Shown one piece after another: positions 15,005 to 22,814 of a stretch of DNA of 28,508 nt; the first letter of the stretch is position 1; each line of letters starts with the position of its first letter. The notes beneath the pieces were generated by a model that was not told the DNA's origin, made no database searches, and saw nothing but the letters and a program-made list of their open reading frames with translations. A program made the position numbers and the translations under genes. Source of the stretch: JAZGHN01 sp964496725 (GTDB lineage Bacteria > Chloroflexota > Dehalococcoidia > Dehalococcoidales > E44-bin46); the NCBI GenBank assembly GCA_964496725.1, contig CAZCAS010000007.1:1-28508 (forward strand). The letters run 5' to 3'.

Positions 15005-16006
15005 TTATCTGGTGCTACCTCCGGCTGTCACCTTGACCCTAGCTGAAGAACCAGTATTCCCAGCCATGTTACGGAGCTTATCCCAAGTAATAATGCGCTC
15101 AGCAGCTCTTAATTTAGCGCTACGACTACGTGGGTTAAGTTGAACCTCCCTAAGAGACGGGGTAACAACCCTCTTGGTAATTAACCGGAGGCAAGCGGTG
15201 TGCCCACAAATGCAAGTCGGTACACCCGGAGGACAAACACAGTCCCTCGACTCCTGTTGCATAAGCTGCTTAACAACACGGTCTTCAAGGGAGTTATAGC
15301 TGATGACCACTAACCTACCCTCAAACCCAAGTAGGTCAATCGCCTGCTTTAGAGCAGCCTCCAGGCGCTCCAATTCATGGTTAACCACTATTCGCAATGC
15401 TTGAAAGGTTTTGGTAGCAGGGTGGATTCTACCCCTCCAACCCCTGAGAGCTTGCTCTACCGCCTTAACCAGTTGGAAAGTAGAGCTTATAGGTCGCGCC
15501 TCCACTATGCAGTGGGCAATCTGACAGCCATGGGCGTCCTCGCCATATGTTTTGATAATGCGGGCTAGTTCAGTCTCAGATGAAGTGTTAACAATATCAG
15601 CAGCGGTGATTTCCTGACGAGGATCAAAGCGCATATCCAAGGGCGCATCGCTCTGGAAACTGAAACCACGCTTACTGCCGTTGAGCTGAAGAGAGGAAAG
15701 CCCTAAGTCGAACAAGATACCGTGCACAGGGTAGAAGGCATATCTGACACAAATAGATCGTAGATTGGCGAAGTTATCATTAATTATAAGGACGGAACCA
15801 CTATAATCCTGGAGCCTTGTCTTGGCTGTTTTTATTGCTGCCGGGTCCGCATCTATGCCCAGTAATTGCCCACCAGGTGAGCTCTTTTCCAAAATGGCGG
15901 CAGCATGACCCCCACCCCCCAGGGTGCAATCAATATAACGACCGCCGGGCTGAACACCCAGCGCCTCAACAGCCTCTTTCACCAAAACCGGGACATGAGT
16001 TGCCAT
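15005..16006 (-). CDS. rsmH: 16S rRNA (cytosine-1402-N4) methyltransferase RsmH (MraW)
   Basis: At 333 residues it is of normal length. Family motifs: HVPVLVKEAVEAL at the start, SAM-binding YIDCTLGGGGHAAAIL (24-39), LFDLGLSSLQL, RGFSFQSDAPLDMRFD, and the late VISYNSLEDRVVKQL. The insert CVCPPGVPTCICG with four cysteines resembles a small metal-binding knuckle seen in RsmH of some phyla. The enzyme methylates C1402 in the ribosomal P site. The ATG lies two bases after the mraZ stop, so the pair is coupled. Confidence 0.97.
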   Translation of the reverse strand: MATHVPVLVKEAVEALGVQPGGRYIDCTLGGGGHAAAILEKSSPGGQLLGIDADPAAIKTAKTRLQDYSGSVLIINDNFANLRSICVRYAFYPVHGILFDLGLSSLQLNGSKRGFSFQSDAPLDMRFDPRQEITAADIVNTSSETELARIIKTYGEDAHGCQIAHCIVEARPISSTFQLVKAVEQALRGWRGRIHPATKTFQALRIVVNHELERLEAALKQAIDLLGFEGRLVVISYNSLEDRVVKQLMQQESRDCVCPPGVPTCICGHTACLRLITKRVVTPSLREVQLNPRSRSAKLRAAERIITWDKLRNMAGNTGSSARVKVTAGGSTR

Positions 16007-16008
16007 TT

Positions 16009-16443
16009 TTAAATCTCCCGATGCCTCTCTATGCTCTCTATAATTTGCCCGGCCTGCTCCTGGCTAATAGCCTTCTCCGCCTCCCACTGTTCCTTGTCCC
16101 ACAACTCAAGGTAAGTGTTAACTCCAGCGATAACCGCCGAGTCTTTAATCTCGGCATAATCCCGCAACGACATAGGTAAGGCTATCCTGCCCTGCCCATC
16201 AACCTCAACGTTAAAAGCAGTGGCAAAAATAGCCCTATTTAGTCGTCTTAATTTGCTGGGGGTGACGGCGCCAGTGGTGAAAGCAGCAGCCATCTTCTTC
16301 CACTCAGGAAGCGGAAGGATATTGACACACTTCTCTACCCCCGGCGTCAGTACCACTCCCCCCTTTAGTAGACCTCTGAACTTTGGAGGTACAGGAACCC
16401 GCCCCTTCTCATCAATCCGGTATTCGAACTCACCGAAAAACAT
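16009..16443 (-). CDS. mraZ: Transcriptional regulator MraZ
   Basis: A 144-residue protein with two SpoVT-AbrB-like half-domains. The first is MFFGEFEYRIDEKGRVPVPP (1-20); the second is VEVDGQGRIALPMSLRDYAEI near 79-99. The D-x-KGR/D-x-QGR pair is the family's DNA-contact signature. MraZ forms ring oligomers and represses or tunes its own dcw operon. AGGAGGAA precedes the ATG. It is the first gene of mraZ-rsmH-ftsA-ftsZ and has a promoter with TGG repeats upstream, consistent with autoregulation. Confidence 0.97.
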   Translation of the reverse strand: MFFGEFEYRIDEKGRVPVPPKFRGLLKGGVVLTPGVEKCVNILPLPEWKKMAAAFTTGAVTPSKLRRLNRAIFATAFNVEVDGQGRIALPMSLRDYAEIKDSAVIAGVNTYLELWDKEQWEAEKAISQEQAGQIIESIERHREI

Positions 16444-16481
16444 ATTTAGCTCTTCCTCCTGTCAGGCGAAAAGAGCCAGAA

Positions 16482-16544
16482 CCCTAATTTACCACTATTT
16501 ACCACCATTATCCATTTTAAACCACAACCAGCCCCATTTGTCAA
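16482..16544 (-). promoter_or_regulatory. mraZ promoter with MraZ-box repeats
   Basis: Minus strand: TTGACA (16544-16539), 17-base spacer, TTTAAA (16521-16516). TGG trinucleotides begin at 16524, 16514, 16504 and 16494 (GGG at 16484), exactly 10 bp apart. The two proximal units share GTGGTAAAT. Known MraZ sites are arrays of GTGG-type repeats with one-turn spacing before mraZ. The array overlaps the -10 and the start site, so repression is likely. Confidence 0.8.
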
Positions 16545-16582
16545 CCCCCCCTAGCATAAAATTTCCAGAAAATTTTATGATT

Positions 16583-16612
16583 TTGGTTATCTTCCCCTAT
16601 GTGTGGTAGAAT
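16583..16612 (+). promoter_or_regulatory. Likely promoter of the moaB-trmD-rplS-priA run
   Basis: TTGGTT (16583-16588), 18-base spacer, TAGAAT (16607-16612), 24 bases before the ATG at 16637. The match is moderate. It is divergent from the mraZ promoter, whose -35 starts 39 bases away. Confidence 0.45.
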
Positions 16613-16636
16613 AAATGCCTCAAGAAAGGCGGCTTT

Positions 16637-17128
16637 ATGCTTAACATTGGCATACTTACTATCAGTGATAAGGGCTGGCGCGGACAGCGCCGCGATGAAA
16701 GCGGTAATGCTATCAAAGATAGTCTGTCTTCACCGGATAGCCGCGTAGTCAAGTACGAGGTTATCCCCGATGAAGCGGATGTAATTGCTGAAAAACTGAC
16801 TGAGTGGGCCGATGGAGGCAGTGTCGACCTTGTCCTGACCACCGGCGGCACCGGGTTAGGGCCACGCGACACCACCCCCGAGGCAACCCTTTCCATCTTA
16901 GACAAGATCGCGCCAGGTTTCACCGAAGCAATGAGAGCCGAGACTTTCAGGATAACGCCGCATGCTATATTGAGTCGAGCTGTGGCCGGGATTAGAGGAA
17001 AGTGCCTTATCATCAACCTGCCAGGTAACCCTAAGGCAGTCCGCGAGTGTCTTGAAGTAGTATTGCCCACCCTTCCCCATGCCATAGAAATTATCAGGGG
17101 AGAGGTAACCGAACACACCACCGAGTAG
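16637..17128 (+). CDS. MoaB/Mog-type molybdenum cofactor biosynthesis protein
   Basis: A 163-residue MoaB/Mog-like domain that adenylylates molybdopterin. It begins MLNIGILTISDKGWRGQRRD. It carries the nucleotide loop TTGGTGLGPRDTTPEAT (about 68-84) and the late motif LIINLPGNPKAVRECL (about 127-142). Sequence alone does not separate MoaB from Mog. No other molybdenum cofactor gene lies in the window. AGGCGGC precedes the ATG. It is followed 16 bases later by trmD, an unusual partner. Confidence 0.92.
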   Translation: MLNIGILTISDKGWRGQRRDESGNAIKDSLSSPDSRVVKYEVIPDEADVIAEKLTEWADGGSVDLVLTTGGTGLGPRDTTPEATLSILDKIAPGFTEAMRAETFRITPHAILSRAVAGIRGKCLIINLPGNPKAVRECLEVVLPTLPHAIEIIRGEVTEHTTE

Positions 17129-17144
17129 CGAGGGTATTGACAAA

Positions 17145-17894
17145 ATGCGAATTGACATCTTAACCCTGTTCCCTCAGATGTTCCAAGACACACTTAACAC
17201 AGGGATTCTCAAGCGGGCTATCGACCAGAACCTGATTCAGCTTAATATCTACAACATCAGAGACTATACCCACGATAAACACCACACCGTTGATGACTAT
17301 GCCTACGGCGGTGGGGCCGGCATGGTGCTCAAACCCGAACCTATCTTTGAAGCGGTGGAGTCCATAAAATCAGACACATCCCCGGAAGAAGCCAAAGCGC
17401 TGCCCATTATCCTGCTCACCCCACAAGGTCGCCTTTTCCACCAACGAATTGCTCAAGAGCTCTCACAGTATAGTCGCCTAATCCTTATCTGCGGACGCTA
17501 TGAGGGAATTGATGAGCGGGTGCGTGAACACTTGGTTACCGATGAAGTCAGCATCGGCGATTATGTCCTCGGTGGCGGCGAGCTGGCGGCTATGGTGGTG
17601 ATAGAGGCTGTGACCAGACTGCTGCCGGGAGTTCTTGGCTCTGAGGTTTCTGCCCTGGACGACTCTCATGTTGCCGGACTGCTGGAATACCCCCAATACA
17701 CTCGCCCTGATGTATACAGGGACTGGGCAGTGCCTGACGTTTTACTTTCAGGAAACCACGCCCAAATTGATAAGTGGCGCCGCCAGCAATCCATTATACG
17801 CACCCTGAAGCGCCGCCCCGAATTACTGGATAAAGCCGAGCTGACCCTGGAGGAAAGACGGTGGATAGAAAAGCTCAAAGAGGAATCGCCTTGA
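17145..17894 (+). CDS. trmD: tRNA (guanine37-N1)-methyltransferase TrmD
   Basis: A 249-residue SPOUT methyltransferase that makes m1G37 in tRNAs reading codons that start with C or that need frame maintenance. It starts MRIDILTLFPQMFQDTLNTG. Its trefoil knot holds ILICGRYEGIDERV and SIGDYVLGGGELAAMVVIEAV, and the C-terminal domain contains LLEYPQYTRPDVYRDWAVPD. Length is normal. The ribosome site is weak (GAGGG 13 bases before the ATG). It precedes rplS, the usual pairing, but rpsP and rimM are not adjacent. Confidence 0.98.
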   Translation: MRIDILTLFPQMFQDTLNTGILKRAIDQNLIQLNIYNIRDYTHDKHHTVDDYAYGGGAGMVLKPEPIFEAVESIKSDTSPEEAKALPIILLTPQGRLFHQRIAQELSQYSRLILICGRYEGIDERVREHLVTDEVSIGDYVLGGGELAAMVVIEAVTRLLPGVLGSEVSALDDSHVAGLLEYPQYTRPDVYRDWAVPDVLLSGNHAQIDKWRRQQSIIRTLKRRPELLDKAELTLEERRWIEKLKEESP

Positions 17895-17948
17895 TAAATT
17901 ATTCCTTTCGCAGTATAGTTTATAGGATATCGGGAGGAATTCTATTCA

Positions 17949-18359
17949 ATGAACATGGCATCATTAATTGAAGCAAAACCAAAACATAACATCCCAGCTT
18001 TGGCTTCCGGCGACACGGTCAAGGTCAAGGTCAAGGTTGCTGAGGGAGAAAAGGAGCGCACCCAGACATTTAAGGGTGTGGTCATCAGGATTCGAAATAG
18101 CGCAGACGGTGGCAGCTTTACCGTGAGACGCGTCGCCTATGGCGTCGGTGTCGAGCGCACCTTCCTGTTCCAGTCACCACTCATCGAAAATGTGGAAGTG
18201 GTGCGACACGGAAAGGTACGCCGAGCCAAGCTCTATTATCTCCGCGGCCTCAGTGCCAAGGCAGCTCGCATCAAGGAAAAGAGAGTAGAACAAGAGACTA
18301 CTCAACAAGAGAATACCGAAGAAGCGAATAGCCAGGAAGAGAATAGCCAAGCGGATTAA
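17949..18359 (+). CDS. rplS: Large ribosomal subunit protein bL19
   Basis: 136 residues; the first 110 are a standard L19: IPALASGDTVKVKVKVAEGE, FKGVVIRIRNS, SFTVRRVAYGVGVERTFLFQ and KVRRAKLYYLRGLSAKAARI. L19 sits at the subunit interface. The C-terminal 25 residues are an added Gln/Glu/Asn/Ser-rich acidic tail built from near-repeats (QENTEEANSQEENSQAD) not needed in the family core. GGGAGGA lies 10 bases before the ATG. It follows trmD and precedes priA by 27 bases. Confidence 0.97.
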   Translation: MNMASLIEAKPKHNIPALASGDTVKVKVKVAEGEKERTQTFKGVVIRIRNSADGGSFTVRRVAYGVGVERTFLFQSPLIENVEVVRHGKVRRAKLYYLRGLSAKAARIKEKRVEQETTQQENTEEANSQEENSQAD

Positions 18360-18386
18360 ATCAGAGCTACCTCGCTGGAGCATGGG

Positions 18387-20831
18387 ATGAGGTATGCTGA
18401 AGTTAGCGTTAACTCACCAATAGCACAACGTAACACATTTAGCTACGCTATACCCTCTGACCTGAGTATTGAGGCAGGGCAGGCCGTACGGGTTCCCTTC
18501 GGAGACAAGACACTCCAAGGCGTTGTCTTAGAATTAACCGACCACTCCTCCGTAGAAGAAACCAGAGAAATAGTCGGAGTTATTGAACCTCGCCCTGTGC
18601 TATCACCACCCCAGATATTGCTGGCGCGCTGGATAAGCGAGCACTATCTATCGCCCCTTTTCAACGCAGTAGCCTTAATGCTGCCACCAGGATTTGAGCG
18701 AAAGGTTGTTACCTTTATTTATAGTCCCGTATCTCCTCATGAGCAGGACACATCCTCTCTCACCCGGGAACAGAGGCATGTTGTGGAGTCGGTCTGGCAA
18801 CAAGGCAAAATCAAGCTCAGAGAGATGGAGAAGGCACTGGGAGCCAGAGAAGCCAGGCTTATCACCACCCAATTGATGAGCCAAGGATTGCTAGCCAAGA
18901 GCTACGAGTTGGAGAAGGTCAAGGTAAAACCGAGGAGGGTGCCCTACCTGCGTCTGGCGGTGAATGCCGGTGAAGCCCGACAGGAGGCAACCAAGCTACG
19001 CCAAAAAAGAGCTCTCAAACAGGCTGCCCTCCTTGACTTCCTCACCGGGCAGGCTGAACCAGTATCCTGGGCAGAAGCCAGAAAGAGAGCAAACTGTGAT
19101 AAAACGGTGGCTGACGCCCTGGTCAGTAAAGGCCTAGTTGAGTTTCAACAGATTGAGGTAAAACGCGAGCCGATTTCCTACGAGGGCATCACTCCATCAG
19201 CACCACTAAAACTCACCACCACACAAAAGTCGGCTCTAGAAGCCATTAAATCAAGCCTGCCTCAAGAGGCCAAAAGACAAGCTCAGCCAACCGTCTTTTT
19301 GCTCCACGGCGTTACTGGAAGCGGTAAGACAGAGCTCTACCTACAGGCTCTGGCTGAGACGGTAAAGCAGGGCAAGCGAGGCATCGTCCTGGTCCCAGAG
19401 ATTGCCCTCACTCCCCAGACCATAGAGCGATTTGCCTCGCGCTTTCCCCATAAAGTGGCCGTCCTTCACAGCAAACTATCCCTGGGTGAGCAATTCGATG
19501 AGTGGCAGCGAATAAGAAACGGAGAAGCTGATGTGGTCATTGGCCCCAGAAGCGCTATCTTTGCCCCCCAACCCGAGCTGGGTCTTATTGTTATTGATGA
19601 GGAGCATGAATGGACCTATAAGCAGCAGGACAAATCACCCCGCTACCACGCCCGCGATGCTGCTATAAAGCTGGCTGAGATGACCGGGGCACTGGTTATA
19701 CTCGGCAGCGCCACCCCTGATGTAGAGACCTTCTACCATGCCCAAAAAGGAGATTACCGTCTGCTTCAGCTTCCGGAACGGGTTGTCCCCAAGGAAGGCT
19801 CTCCCCTACCCCAAGTCGAGGTAATAGACTTAAGAGACGAGCTTAAGGCAGGGAACACAAGCATTTTCAGTCGCTCCCTGTCACAAGCTACAGATAAAGC
19901 GGTGGACAATAAGGAACAGGTGATTCTATTTCTTAATCGGAGGGGAGGAGCCACCTTCATTCAATGCCGCAACTGTGGCTTTGTCCTCCGCTGCAGGCGC
20001 TGTGATGTCCCCCTTACCTCCCACTTCGCCGAGGATGCTCTACTCTGCCACCAGTGCAATTACAAAATGCCAGTACCCCAAACCTGCCCCCAATGCTCGA
20101 GCCAGCGGATAAAGTTTCTGGGCATTGGCACCGAGAAACTGGAAAGGGAAACCGCCCACGCCTTCCCCAGAGCCAAGCTACTACGGTGGGACAGCGATGT
20201 TACCAAAGGGAGATATTCTCATCAGGAGATTTTAAACAAGTTTCGTACCCACAATGCCGATATCCTCATCGGCACACAGATGGTCGCCAAGGGACTGGAC
20301 TTGCCCCTGGTCACCCTGGTGGGGGTAGTCAGCGCTGATACCAGTTTAAATTTCCCTGACTTCCGGGCTGGCGAGAGAACCTTTCAACTACTATCCCAGG
20401 TGCTGGGAAGGGCAGGACGGGGCGGTCCCAAGGGAGAGGTAATTATTCAAACCTATTCCCCAGAGCACTACGCCATTCAAACAGCAGCCAAACATGATTA
20501 TGACTCCTTTTATGAGAAGGAAATAGATTACCGCCGCCAGCTTCACAATCCCCCCTTCAGCCAGCTAGCCCGCCTGGTCTATGCTCACACCAACGATGCT
20601 CGTTGCCAACAAGAAGCAGAAAGAATGAAGCGCCTGCTCAGGGAGGAAATAGATTCGAAAGGAATAGATGACCTTACTGTAATTGGACCAGCGCCAGCGT
20701 TTATTCACCGACTACGAGGAAGGTTCCGCTGGCAGCTCATACTCCGCGGCTCAGAGCCCTCTGCCTTACTATCACAGACACCCTTCCCCCAAGGGTGGAT
20801 AGTAGACATTGACCCCGTAGGTCTAGTTTGA
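18387..20831 (+). CDS. priA: Primosomal replication protein N' (PriA helicase)
   Basis: An 814-residue replication-restart helicase. The 3'-DNA-binding domain is at 1-100. Walker A HGVTGSGKTE is at 307-316 and DEEH at 404-407. Eight zinc-binding cysteines are at 527, 530, 536, 539, 554, 557, 567 and 570, between the helicase lobes. The second lobe has IGTQMVAKGLDLPLVTLVGV and LGRAGRGGPKGEVIIQT. Residues 120-270 form the winged-helix linker. PriA reloads the replisome at forks and D-loops, which fits a window that also has ruvAC. Its stop is seven bases from the stop of the convergent HTH gene. Confidence 0.97.
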   Translation: MRYAEVSVNSPIAQRNTFSYAIPSDLSIEAGQAVRVPFGDKTLQGVVLELTDHSSVEETREIVGVIEPRPVLSPPQILLARWISEHYLSPLFNAVALMLPPGFERKVVTFIYSPVSPHEQDTSSLTREQRHVVESVWQQGKIKLREMEKALGAREARLITTQLMSQGLLAKSYELEKVKVKPRRVPYLRLAVNAGEARQEATKLRQKRALKQAALLDFLTGQAEPVSWAEARKRANCDKTVADALVSKGLVEFQQIEVKREPISYEGITPSAPLKLTTTQKSALEAIKSSLPQEAKRQAQPTVFLLHGVTGSGKTELYLQALAETVKQGKRGIVLVPEIALTPQTIERFASRFPHKVAVLHSKLSLGEQFDEWQRIRNGEADVVIGPRSAIFAPQPELGLIVIDEEHEWTYKQQDKSPRYHARDAAIKLAEMTGALVILGSATPDVETFYHAQKGDYRLLQLPERVVPKEGSPLPQVEVIDLRDELKAGNTSIFSRSLSQATDKAVDNKEQVILFLNRRGGATFIQCRNCGFVLRCRRCDVPLTSHFAEDALLCHQCNYKMPVPQTCPQCSSQRIKFLGIGTEKLERETAHAFPRAKLLRWDSDVTKGRYSHQEILNKFRTHNADILIGTQMVAKGLDLPLVTLVGVVSADTSLNFPDFRAGERTFQLLSQVLGRAGRGGPKGEVIIQTYSPEHYAIQTAAKHDYDSFYEKEIDYRRQLHNPPFSQLARLVYAHTNDARCQQEAERMKRLLREEIDSKGIDDLTVIGPAPAFIHRLRGRFRWQLILRGSEPSALLSQTPFPQGWIVDIDPVGLV

Positions 20832-20838
20832 GCTTTTC

Positions 20839-21090
20839 CTATTTCTGCGCTCCATTCGCCGATCGCCCCTCCCCTAAACCGGGGACAAGATAAAAGAGCT
20901 CCTCCAGGCTATGCTCAGGGAAGGCTTTCATCGCCCCAACAATGAATTTTTGGTTGATGTTGCGCTTGCCTTCACGCACCCGATAAATTTGGCTCACCGA
21001 TATCCCCATAGACTTGGCCAGCTCAGACAGGTTCCGGTAGCGCTCAGTACACAGCTCAAAAATCGTTGTCTTTACTACCATACTACCCAT
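20839..21090 (-). CDS. Small HTH (Xre-type) transcriptional regulator
   Basis: An 83-residue protein if started at the ATG at 21090; MVVKTTIF at 21081 is the alternative. A longer frame to 21135 would begin inside the -35 box and is rejected. The helix-turn-helix reads YRNLSELAKSMGISVSQIYR followed by VREGKRNINQKFI, typical of the Cro/C1 class, then a short C-terminal helix EHSLEELFYLVPG. The leader is only about 10 bases. The promoter is perfect consensus and is wrapped in TGGC repeats, which suggests self-repression. The target is unknown; it is convergent with priA and divergent from the tRNA nucleotidyltransferase gene. Confidence 0.8.
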   Translation of the reverse strand: MGSMVVKTTIFELCTERYRNLSELAKSMGISVSQIYRVREGKRNINQKFIVGAMKAFPEHSLEELFYLVPGLGEGRSANGAQK

Positions 21091-21106
21091 TGTGCCAACT
21101 GTCCAT

Positions 21107-21135
21107 ATTATAGCCAAAAATATGCCAGTTGTCAA
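21107..21135 (-). promoter_or_regulatory. Perfect-consensus promoter of the HTH gene with flanking repeats
   Basis: Minus strand: TTGACA (21135-21130), 17-base spacer, TATAAT (21112-21107). The start site falls near 21100, ten bases before the ATG. ACAACTGGCA overlaps the -35 and ACAGTTGGCA lies just after the -10, giving ACA-N2-TGGCA twice, plus TTGGC before the -10: candidate operator half-sites. Confidence 0.8.
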
Positions 21136-21196
21136 GTATGTTTAATGGAAATGACATCCCGGCCCTTTTTGCCTGATAAACTTTTCGATTTCTTGC

Positions 21197-21226
21197 TTGA
21201 TATATGGATGCCCTTGGTAGTATAGT
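21197..21226 (+). promoter_or_regulatory. Promoter of the tRNA nucleotidyltransferase gene
   Basis: TTGATA (21197-21202), 18-base spacer, TATAGT (21221-21226), 15 bases before the ATG at 21242. The leader would be about 8-9 bases, with AGGTG close to the ATG. Confidence 0.5.
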
Positions 21227-21241
21227 TTAACTCTAGGTGAT

Positions 21242-22771
21242 ATGAGAGCCTCACTGTTATTAACCAAGGCAAATAAATTCTTAACTAAACAAGACATTCA
21301 ATCGTATGTCGTTGGTGGGTTTGTCCGCGATGTGCTCCTGGGGAGAGACACGGCTGACATCGACATCGCTATAGAGGCAGACGCGGTGAACACCGCCCCC
21401 AAGGTAGCCGCCGCCCTAAACGGCAAACCTGTCCTGCTGGATGAGGAAAATAAGATAAGCAGAGTGGTTTTAGCTAACAGCGGAGCTCCGTCAACCAAGG
21501 GGCAATGGGAACTCGATTTGTCCACAATGCAGGGCAGCATCGAACAGGACCTAGCACGACGTGATTTCACTATTGATGCCATGGCAGTTGAGCTTGGCAA
21601 GATGGTGAACAAACCCCACCTCCCTACCCTTTCCCCCTCGGGCGAGGAAGCTCCTCCCAAGCCCCCCATACTTATAGACCCGTTTAATGGTTGGAATGAC
21701 CTGCACCAGCAGGTCATTCGAGCTGTAACTGATACGGCTTTCAGTTCAGACGCAGCACGTCTGCTTCGAGCGGTGCGCTTAGCCGCCGAGCTTGGATTCA
21801 CTATTGATGATAAGACTGAAACTCTAATTCAGCGCTACTCTCACCTCATCGCCGATGTCGCTGGTGAACGAGTAAGGGAAGAACTACTCCGACTCCTGTC
21901 CATCCCTCAAACCGGACAGCTCTGGTTTTACCTTGACCAGCTGGGCTTATTAACCGCCATCATCCCGGAGTTAACCCAGATGAAGGGAGTCGAACAGCCC
22001 AAAGAACATGCCTGGGATGTTTTCGACCATTCCCTTAAGACAATTGCCGCCGTCGACTTCGTACTTAGGCAGGGAACCTGGGAATATGGCAATGAGGAAA
22101 TCCTGGCTGTTGTTCCCTGGTCAGAGAGGCTAAGCCAGCACTTTGAGATGGAGGTCAGTAGCGGGAGTACCAGGAGGTCTTTACTCAAGCTAGCAGCACT
22201 CCTGCATGATATCGCCAAACCCCAAACTAAAGCCATAGATGCTAACGGCCGAACGCGCTTTTTGGGGCACGGCAAAGACGGAGCAGCTACAGCAGCAGAT
22301 ATCCTGAAAAGATTGAGGTTCACTACTAAAGAGACAAAGTTAGTGGAAATTATGGTAAGATATCACCTTAGACCAGGGCAAATGAGCCATGATGAGCTTC
22401 CGTCCCGTCGGGCTATTTACCGCTACTTCCGTGACACTGGAAAAGCGGGCATTGATATACTATTCTTAAGTCTGGCGGATCATTTAGCCACCAGAGGCCC
22501 AGACTTAAATCTGGCTCAATGGCGGGAGCATGCTAAAAGAACAAGTTATGTGTTGACGCAGCACTTCGAGCAGGATAGCTTGGTTGCTGCGCCCAAGTTG
22601 ATTGATGGATGTGATATAATTAATATCTTTGGTCTAAGCCCAGGACCCAAAATTGGGGAACTGCTGGAGGCAGTACGTGAGGCACAGGCCTCGGCAGAAC
22701 TAACTACCAGAGAGGAGGCGATATCCTACATAGAAAGCTTATTGACTTCACACCCGGACACCCATTCCTAA
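21242..22771 (+). CDS. CCA tRNA nucleotidyltransferase / poly(A) polymerase family, with HD domain
   Basis: A 509-residue class II nucleotidyltransferase. The head domain has GGFVRDVLLGRDTADIDIAI with G25-G26 and metal ligands D39 and D41. It also has RRDFTIDAMAV (106-116) and the tRNA-binding RLLRAVRLAAELGF (173-186). A C-terminal HD domain carries LLHDIAKP (H322-D323) and a later GHGKDGA. The family adds or repairs the CCA end of tRNA; the HD part, when active, has phosphohydrolase function. Residues 122-142 are a Pro/Ser/Glu-rich insert between the usual AMAV and LIDPF blocks, encoded by a palindromic repeat. Which activity it has (CCA, A-adding or polyA) cannot be told by eye. secD follows 43 bases later. 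Confidence 0.9.
   Translation: MRASLLLTKANKFLTKQDIQSYVVGGFVRDVLLGRDTADIDIAIEADAVNTAPKVAAALNGKPVLLDEENKISRVVLANSGAPSTKGQWELDLSTMQGSIEQDLARRDFTIDAMAVELGKMVNKPHLPTLSPSGEEAPPKPPILIDPFNGWNDLHQQVIRAVTDTAFSSDAARLLRAVRLAAELGFTIDDKTETLIQRYSHLIADVAGERVREELLRLLSIPQTGQLWFYLDQLGLLTAIIPELTQMKGVEQPKEHAWDVFDHSLKTIAAVDFVLRQGTWEYGNEEILAVVPWSERLSQHFEMEVSSGSTRRSLLKLAALLHDIAKPQTKAIDANGRTRFLGHGKDGAATAADILKRLRFTTKETKLVEIMVRYHLRPGQMSHDELPSRRAIYRYFRDTGKAGIDILFLSLADHLATRGPDLNLAQWREHAKRTSYVLTQHFEQDSLVAAPKLIDGCDIINIFGLSPGPKIGELLEAVREAQASAELTTREEAISYIESLLTSHPDTHS
21608..21667. repeat. In-frame palindromic repeat within the nucleotidyltransferase gene
   Basis: The DNA is C-rich and contains two overlapping inverted repeats, CCTCG-GG-CGAGG and GAGGA-AG-CTCCTC. 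It is translated as HLPTLSPSGEEAPPKPP. PTLSPSGEE-type peptides are the typical translation of REP-like elements that have landed in a coding frame. Confidence 0.5.
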
Positions 22772-22814
22772 AAAGGGAAGACGAAGCCAATAAATACTAT
22801 CGGTTAAACAAAAG

